Below are positions 11,105-14,256 of a DNA stretch of 14,256 nt, piece by piece. The notes under the pieces are model-generated. The model worked only from the letters and a program-made list of their open reading frames with translations. It did no database searches and was not told the DNA's origin. The position numbers and the translations under genes are program-made. Positions within the stretch are counted from its first letter, which is position 1; the number at the start of each line of letters is the position of its first letter. The stretch is from Deltaproteobacteria bacterium (GTDB taxonomy: Bacteria; Desulfobacterota; BSN033; UBA1163): positions 1 to 14,256 of the forward strand of contig VGRU01000076.1 of NCBI GenBank assembly GCA_016875255.1, in the 5' to 3' direction.

Positions 11105-11506
11105 TTATAGAAGAATATCCTTCTTATCCAGTGTCCCTTCCATTTTACAATGGCCATCAAAGATTCCACCTTCGTTGATGGTGATTATCGGGGTAATAAG
11201 GTTTCCGTAGAACCTACCCGTAGAATGGATCTCCACTCTTCCACTGGCAAAGATCTCGCCTTCCACAAGACCATGGATGATGATCGTATTCACTTCGATC
11301 TTCCCTTTGATGGCCGACGATTCACCGATGATTAGTGTCCCACTCTCCAATATTTCCCCCTCGAATTTCCCATCTAATCGTAACTCACCCTTAAAAGTCA
11401 TCTTTCCCCCAAGAACTATATTTTTCCCTAAAAAGCAAATGTTCTCCTCTGGGGGAGGCGAGTCTTTTGAGTTACCCTTTCTAAATAGGGATTTTCCACC
11501 TAACAT
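11105..11506 (-). CDS. Bactofilin (polymer-forming cytoskeletal protein)
   Basis: 133 aa. Bactofilins (DUF583 family) assemble without nucleotides into filaments that place cell-wall enzymes or other partners at curved or polar membrane sites. Residues about 23-122 show the repeating beta-helix pattern: FLGKNIVLGGKMTFKGELRL, then LDGKFEGEI, GTLIIGESSAIKGKI, TIIIHGLVEGEIFASGRVEI and GRFYGNLITPIITINEGG, with Gly and hydrophobics at regular spacing. A short disordered N-terminal region (KGNSKDSPPPEE) and a short C-terminal tail flank the core, as usual for the family. The length is normal. ATG 11506 lacks an evident ribosome binding site. It is co-directional with the coiled-coil gene. Confidence 0.9.
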   Translation of the reverse strand: MLGGKSLFRKGNSKDSPPPEENICFLGKNIVLGGKMTFKGELRLDGKFEGEILESGTLIIGESSAIKGKIEVNTIIIHGLVEGEIFASGRVEIHSTGRFYGNLITPIITINEGGIFDGHCKMEGTLDKKDILL

Positions 11507-11540
11507 AACAGGGAATCGGAAAAAAGGAGAATATTAAAGC

Positions 11541-11663
11541 ATGAAAAAAACAATAACTCGCTCCGTTTCGCGATTCAAAAGAGAACTGGGACAATTAAAT
11601 CATCTTCTGCAAGGGCTTTCTTTTACAGGAATCCGACCCGGAAAGGAGTTGATCACTAAGTAA
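11541..11663 (+). CDS. Possible 40 aa protein divergent from the bactofilin gene
   Basis: AAAAAGGAGA stands 10 bases before an ATG at 11541, giving MKKTITRSVSRFKRELGQLN and 20 more residues to TAA at 11661-11663. The protein is basic with one amphipathic helix. The ribosome binding site is the main evidence. No homologue comes to mind, and an opposite-strand frame (11600-11860) overlaps it. It could be the broken 5' end of a longer gene. Confidence 0.3.
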   Translation: MKKTITRSVSRFKRELGQLNHLLQGLSFTGIRPGKELITK

Positions 11664-11860
11664 GTCAACGTAGATTTTAGGAGGATATCCTCTTCGATGC
11701 AATAAGCCTGACTCACTCGTATGAATTTACTAAATGGTCCTTCATGTCCTCTGCGGCAAATTATTTTTAATGGAAATATGGCCCTGCCGTATTCTTTGAC
11801 CATTGAATACTGGCTTACTTTTTCGGGACGAGGATGACGGTGCTTAGCCCAAGCCTCCAC
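11600..11860 (-). CDS. Doubtful 86 aa frame
   Basis: An open frame with GTG at 11860 (VEAWAKHRHPRPEKVSQYSM) and stop at 11600. It is rich in His, Arg and Pro, has no ribosome binding site and no family resemblance that I can name, and is open for another 20-25 codons upstream before a stop. It may be a fragment of a decayed gene. The alternative is non-coding DNA between the bactofilin gene and the palindrome-bearing ORF, and I lean towards a remnant or chance frame. Confidence 0.2.
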   Translation of the reverse strand: MEAWAKHRHPRPEKVSQYSMVKEYGRAIFPLKIICRRGHEGPFSKFIRVSQAYCIEEDILLKSTLTYLVINSFPGRIPVKESPCRR

Positions 11861-11931
11861 CCAAGCGACATGCCCCGATCTACTGGTCAGAGTGACATGT
11901 TTCTACCAGTTTCCATGCGTTCAAACAAGGG

Positions 11932-12357
11932 CTATTCAATCTTTTCAGAATGTGTCAACGTCTCCCGTTTAAGAGGAGAAGTAACATAAACCAAGTTGAT
12001 TTCTATCTTCCCCAGGACCTTTTCCTTGATAGCCTTCCTCGGGATCGTGGCATCCAGACTCCCCTCAGTAACTTCTTCAGGTTTGAGAGTCCCCCAAAAC
12101 CCAGAAGCCTTTGAAACTTTTCCCCCAGAACTGAAAGCGATCGGCTTTCCCGCTTCATCCAAGTATTCTCCTAAAGTGACCCCTTGAATAACCAATATAT
12201 CTTTCGATATATTGGTTACCTTAATATTTCCCCTCAAACTCGGAGTCGTAGTGATCTTTGTAGATACCCACGGGCAAGCCCATGGGTATCTACAAAGTTG
12301 TAAAGCCCTTAGCCTTCCTTCTTCTCGTTTGACTTTTCTTTTCATCTCCCGATGCAT
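11932..12357 (-). CDS. Beta-rich protein whose N-terminus is interrupted by a palindromic element
   Basis: 141 aa if ATG 12357 is used. Residues 1-20 are basic (MHREMKRKVKREEGRLRALQ). Residues 21-34 (LCRYPWACPWVSTK) are encoded entirely by the 42-nt palindrome at 12256-12297, which is exactly 14 codons, and look unlike the rest. Residues 35-141 are a coherent beta-strand pattern: GNIKVTNISKDILVIQGVTL, EYLDEAGKPIAFSSGG, GFWGTLKPEEVTEGS and KIEINLVYVTSPL. That resembles a small immunoglobulin-like or envelope-type domain. TTTPSLRG just after the palindrome would suit a lipoprotein after its Cys, so the original signal peptide may have been displaced. Function unknown. The ORF follows the 57 aa gene by 24 bases. 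Confidence 0.45.
   Translation of the reverse strand: MHREMKRKVKREEGRLRALQLCRYPWACPWVSTKITTTPSLRGNIKVTNISKDILVIQGVTLGEYLDEAGKPIAFSSGGKVSKASGFWGTLKPEEVTEGSLDATIPRKAIKEKVLGKIEINLVYVTSPLKRETLTHSEKIE
12189..12218. repeat. Perfect 13-bp inverted repeat inside the beta-rich ORF
   Basis: TAACCAATATATC and GATATATTGGTTA surround the four-base loop TTTC. It lies in the coding frame (residues of ...TNISKDILVIQ...), 38 bases from the 42-nt palindrome. A 13-bp perfect stem within a gene is uncommon by chance. Confidence 0.55.
12256..12297. repeat. 42-nt near-perfect palindrome
   Basis: Arms of 20 bases: CTTTGTAGATACCCACGGGC (12256-12275) and GCCCATGGGTATCTACAAAG (12278-12297), with two A between them and a single mismatch (C against T in the reverse complement). 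It translates to a Trp/Pro/Cys-rich stretch foreign to the surrounding protein. It has the form of a REP-like or miniature mobile palindrome. There is no T-run on either side, so it is not an ordinary terminator. Confidence 0.75.
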
Positions 12358-12381
12358 TCCAAATAGCGCCTTTAAATCAGC

Positions 12382-12555
12382 TCATTTAATTTCCTTTTCG
12401 CATAAGTCACAAAAATACAGACTTTCTTCTGAATTCTCCGCTGTAATAGCCCTTCTAATTTTTTTCATTACTTCACTGTCTTTTTTAATGCATTCTACAC
12501 AGTAAATATGTCCATCTTCGGTGTAATAACCGACTACTACTTTTTTCCCTGTCAT
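12382..12555 (-). CDS. Small double-CxxC protein
   Basis: 57 aa with ATG 12555 and AAGGGGATAAGAA upstream. MTGKKVVVGYYTEDGHIYCV gives a first strand pair and knuckle C19-x2-C22 (YCVECIKK). A helical middle (DSEVMKKIRRAITAENSEE) leads to C49-x2-C52 (FCDLCEKEIK) at the end. The 26-residue spacing suits a single zinc site, as in small ribbon or treble-clef proteins. Its ATG overlaps the stop of an upstream short frame (ATGA). Although it lies in the right half of the window, it is of the same style as the CxxC proteins of the left array. Confidence 0.6.
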   Translation of the reverse strand: MTGKKVVVGYYTEDGHIYCVECIKKDSEVMKKIRRAITAENSEESLYFCDLCEKEIK

Positions 12556-12599
12556 TTCTTATCCCCTTGCAACCTGGTGAGGACTTCGTTGTTCCTCAT
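12552..12599 (-). CDS. Possible 15-codon coupled upstream ORF
   Basis: ATG 12599 (MRNNEVLTRLQGDKK, stop at 12552) with AAGGAAG 10 bases upstream and a 4-base ATGA overlap with the 57 aa gene. It is also the in-frame end of a 90 aa frame starting at 12824, which is an alternative. As a short leader ORF it could couple translation to the CxxC gene. Confidence 0.25.
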   Translation of the reverse strand: MRNNEVLTRLQGDKK

Positions 12600-12600
12600 T

Positions 12601-12684
12601 TCACGTAACTTCCTTTGAAGGAACGTAATGGTTCTTAAACCTTGCTTCCTCCACATCATGCCTAATAGGTATTTTAAATGCCAT
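12601..12684 (-). CDS. Possible 27 aa micro-ORF
   Basis: ATG 12684 to TGA 12601, encoding MAFKIPIRHDVEEARFKNHY plus 7 residues. The composition is protein-like. The stop is separated by one base from the next ATG (12599), and the start overlaps the end of the 29 aa frame upstream. No ribosome binding site is visible, so it would depend on coupling. It may also be a frameshifted piece of a once longer gene. Confidence 0.25.
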   Translation of the reverse strand: MAFKIPIRHDVEEARFKNHYVPSKEVT

Positions 12685-12763
12685 ATACAATAAAGCAAAA
12701 TAAGACCGCTAAAGCGACTAATATAATTCTTTCTAATATTTCGTTCGTTTCTCTCTTTTTCAC
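12674..12763 (-). CDS. Possible 29 aa single-helix membrane micro-ORF
   Basis: GTG 12763 to TAA 12674. After a charged start (MKKRETNEILER) the rest is one hydrophobic segment IILVALAVLFCFIVYGI, a typical single membrane helix. No clear ribosome binding site is present. A 90 aa frame in another phase (12552-12824) overlaps all of it. I find the short frame more protein-like, but neither is secure. Confidence 0.3.
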   Translation of the reverse strand: MKKRETNEILERIILVALAVLFCFIVYGI

Positions 12764-12831
12764 TGCTACGCCCGAACCCTGGATAGACCTCCGAATAATG
12801 AGCGTACTGCTCGCTCAAGACCAAGATTCAT

Positions 12832-13353
12832 AAGGCTCGTTTACCTTTTATAAAGACCCTGGAGGCTTTCGACTTTTCCTTCCAGCCCAGCTTGGGAGAG
12901 AAAGAGATCTTGAAGCTCAGTTCCCTGGATTTCATTGAGAAGAAAGAGAATCTGATCTTTCTGGGTCCGCCCGGGGTAGGCAAAACCCATTTGGCCACGG
13001 CCCTCGGAATCAAGGCTTGTTCTGCCAAATATCGGGTCCTTTTTATAACCGCTCAAAAATTGATCGAAGACCTGATGCTATCGGTCAAAGACGGGACAAT
13101 TACCTCAACACTGTTAGCCTATTCGAGGCTCAACCTGTTGATTATTAACGAGCTGGGATATATGCCGATTACGAAAGAGCAGGCCAATCTCCTGTTTCAG
13201 CTCGTCTCTGTTCGAGAGAACTGGGGGCAAGTCTTCCAAGACAATGTGGTGGCAGCAGCGATCATCGATCGAATTGTTCACAACGCAAGGATCTTTTTTA
13301 TTAATGGATCCAGTTACAGGCTTAAAAGCAAACTTGAGAAAAAGAAAAATTGA
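12832..13353 (+). pseudogene. istB: IS21-family istB remnant (ATPase helper of transposition)
   Basis: IstB is the AAA+ ATPase that assists the IstA transposase. The frame from KARLPFIKTLEAFDFSFQPS contains Walker A GPPGVGKTH (12964-12990), then ATALGIKACSAKYRVLFITA, a Walker B-like LLIINELGY and the C-terminal block VVAAAIIDRIVHNARIF...GSSYRLK. Three defects show decay. About 85 N-terminal residues are missing, with an in-frame stop at 12799-12801. The Walker B Asp is Asn (AAC at 13147-13149). After LVSVR (near 13215) about 14 residues are lost, namely the segment with the sensor-1 T/SN motif normally between YE and WGEVF. No istA is present. Confidence 0.85.
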
Positions 13354-13406
13354 AGGGGGGTCAATTTTATTTGCAGATAGGGTGTCAAATCTCTTGACAA
13401 ACAACA
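12832..13406 (+). mobile_element. Remnant of an IS21-family insertion sequence
   Basis: It comprises the istB pseudogene plus the right end after it. That end holds GGGGGGTCAATTTTATTTGC, GGGTGTCAAAT and CTTGACAAACAACA in close succession, like the repeated end sequences of IS21 elements, and probably finishes with ACA at 13404-13406. The left end, istA and the start of istB are gone. The right end abuts the 66-codon lipoprotein fragment. Confidence 0.7.
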
Positions 13407-13604
13407 TTCTTCAAGTCGGTCTTTCTCTTTGTATGGGTCAACGGATATCCCGATCCCGTTCTGCTGAGACGTAAATCTGTAGTAGTCAGCCTTCTGAGCA
13501 ACGACTTTCTTCAATTCAATCGGCGTGCAAGCATTTACGGCAAACGCGACGATCGTCACCACTGAAGTCAATGCGACCTTTCGTGAACTGTATAAGACTC
13601 TCAC
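13407..13604 (-). pseudogene. Lipoprotein gene truncated by the IS21-family element
   Basis: GTG 13604 follows AAGGGAGGATACGTA. The 66 native codons encode a basic start, a hydrophobic stretch VALTSVVTIVAFAVNAC and a lipobox ending in C26. The mature part is CTPIELKKVVAQKADYYRFT followed by QQNGIGISVDPYKEKDRLEE. This fits an outer-membrane or periplasmic lipoprotein. The QNG...VDPY...KDRLEE stretch resembles a lipoprotein family with a following F-G-x-D motif, which would come next. Instead the frame runs into the IS end (CCLSRDLTPYLQ...) and stops at 13314. The rest of the gene is absent beside the IS. The beta-rich domain at 11932-12255 could be its displaced remainder, but nothing proves this. 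Confidence 0.65.
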
Positions 13605-13727
13605 TACGTATCCTCCCTTGGGTAATATCGGTGGTCTCCAAATGTCTGCATGCACGCTCAGTGATTCGGCATAGGCATACTATAGACCGTGACCCAGATT
13701 AGGGAATCCATACAACCGTTTAAGGCC

Positions 13728-13756
13728 AAAATAAGATCCAAGAATTTGGATGTCAA
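13728..13756 (-). promoter_or_regulatory. Sigma70-type promoter with palindromic spacer
   Basis: On the minus strand TTGACA (13756-13751), 17 bases and TATTTT (13733-13728). The spacer overlaps a palindrome, ATCCAA-ATTC-TTGGAT (13736-13751), which could be an operator. Transcription would start near 13720 and cover the truncated lipoprotein gene about 115 bases downstream. Confidence 0.6.
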
Positions 13757-13868
13757 CCTTTTATCCTGTCCTGTATTATTTGCAGTTGCGGGCATGTTCT
13801 TTTAAATGCTATCTGACCGTATTTTCCCTTATTTTCCCTTTTTACTCCTGTAGCACCCGTTTCCTCGG

Positions 13869-13910
13869 TTACAATAACAGCGCGATTTCCTCTTTTTTCT
13901 CTTTGTCCAT
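13869..13910 (-). pseudogene. Possible start of a transposase-like gene, broken after 13 codons
   Basis: GGAAGGAGGCTATTCAAG precedes ATG 13910, which encodes MDKEKKEEIALLL and then a stop. This N-terminus with a strong ribosome binding site is reminiscent of helix-turn-helix transposases that begin with a charged M-D-x-E-K-x-E-E-I-A-L segment. Several further stops follow in the same frame, so if real it is dead. The resemblance is from memory and short. Confidence 0.25.
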
Positions 13911-13945
13911 CTTGAATAGCCTCCTTCCGTGGGTTTTGATCCATC

Positions 13946-14218
13946 CTACCCCACTCCGGATGGAAAACTCACCGCAAGCCTACGGTGGGGAGGCTCCTCA
14001 AGGGGTGTCCTCTCATAATGGGTCAGCGAATGAGTGGCCAGAAGATGTTCTGCCTCAAACAACCTGACCAAGGTAGCCAAAGCGGTCTTAGGACCAACAT
14101 TTCGTTGTCTCAATGCATGCTTCTTAAACCCCCTCCACTCCCGCCTTAGGCGGGACTGTCTCTGGCGGCTGATTCCCGTAAGCCACTGGCCGATAGCGAT
14201 CTTCTTGAGGAGACTCAA
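13946..14218 (-). CDS. Unrecognised frame at the right end, possibly a gene fragment
   Basis: An open frame of about 90 codons with a TTG start at best and no ribosome binding site. The basic, Arg-rich first half (RQRQSRLRREWRGFKKHALR) and the helical ALATLVRLFEAEHLLATHSL could belong to the end of a transposase, but I cannot assign a family. Overlapping plus-strand frames are equally open, so this may be non-coding. It contains a short GC-rich hairpin, TCCCGCC-TTA-GGCGGGA, at 14139-14155. Confidence 0.2.
   Translation of the reverse strand: MSLLKKIAIGQWLTGISRQRQSRLRREWRGFKKHALRQRNVGPKTALATLVRLFEAEHLLATHSLTHYERTPLEEPPHRRLAVSFPSGVG
14139..14155. repeat. GC-rich 7-bp hairpin
   Basis: TCCCGCC and GGCGGGA are perfectly complementary around TTA. 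No T-run follows on either strand. It could be a small structural element or a repeat unit at the edge of a mobile element, with nothing else around it to decide. Confidence 0.4.
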
Positions 14219-14256
14219 AAAAATCGTAAACCAGATTACCTGAAACCGCCGATCAT

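Noticed and set aside
12552..12824. 90-codon minus-strand frame as the main gene of this stretch
   Set aside because: No ribosome binding site at its start, and the shorter frames in other phases look more protein-like. It is kept only as an alternative.
12832..13353. Functional IstB ATPase
   Set aside because: Missing N-terminus, an internal deletion and the Asp to Asn change in Walker B make activity unlikely.
13750..14067. 105-codon plus-strand frame
   Set aside because: No ribosome binding site. It overlaps a promoter and a possible broken gene start on the other strand, and the sequence shows no domain.

Overview
The window reads as bacterial accessory DNA joined to what looks like chromosomal DNA that is itself scarred by mobile elements. 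The organism cannot be named from the sequence. A bactofilin, a lipoprotein signal peptide, a coenzyme B12-dependent (class II) ribonucleotide reductase and strong AAGGAGGT-type ribosome binding sites would fit a Gram-negative anaerobe such as a Desulfobacterota or Nitrospirota relative, but this is inference.

Left and centre (1-9334): a compact array read almost entirely on the minus strand, made of very small proteins (38-120 aa). Each has a strong ribosome binding site and most have no recognised function. Several carry paired CxxC or CxC zinc-type motifs, one has a SWIM-type CxC...CxH motif, one is a three-helix PnuC-like membrane protein, and two are paralogous 44-55 aa microproteins. 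The only large metabolic gene is the class II ribonucleotide reductase (2959-4956). This is the style of a phage, prophage or integrated-element early/accessory region, with the reductase supplying deoxynucleotides. A complete-looking group II intron (about 5149-7488), encoding a reverse transcriptase/maturase with an HNH domain, sits in or at the end of a small zinc-motif gene. Two small plus-strand genes (8692-9120) form an island inside the array.

The non-coding DNA of this array is unusually structured. Terminator-like hairpins followed by T6-T8 and ATC occur directly in front of genes. A palindrome AGTCGA-N(5-7)-TCGACT recurs in three separate intergenic regions, with one degenerate copy. 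A three-tier inverted repeat (9510-9565) lies at the right edge of the array.

Right part (9571-14256): an unrecognised plus-strand membrane ORF, then a likely two-gene minus-strand unit of a bactofilin and a coiled-coil protein of unknown function. A degraded zone follows. It holds an ORF whose N-terminal codons contain a 42-nt near-perfect palindrome, a 57 aa double-CxxC protein preceded by overlapping micro-ORFs, an IS21-family istB remnant (N-terminus missing, internal deletion, Walker B Asp to Asn), and the lipoprotein gene that the IS end truncates. That lipoprotein gene has a good sigma70-type promoter with a palindrome in its spacer. The last 500 bases hold no gene that I recognise.

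The most promising leads are the dispersed palindrome family and the hairpin leaders, which could be operators, attenuators or processing sites for the small-gene array. The group II intron, with its domain V mismatch and the open reading frame across its splice junction, is next.
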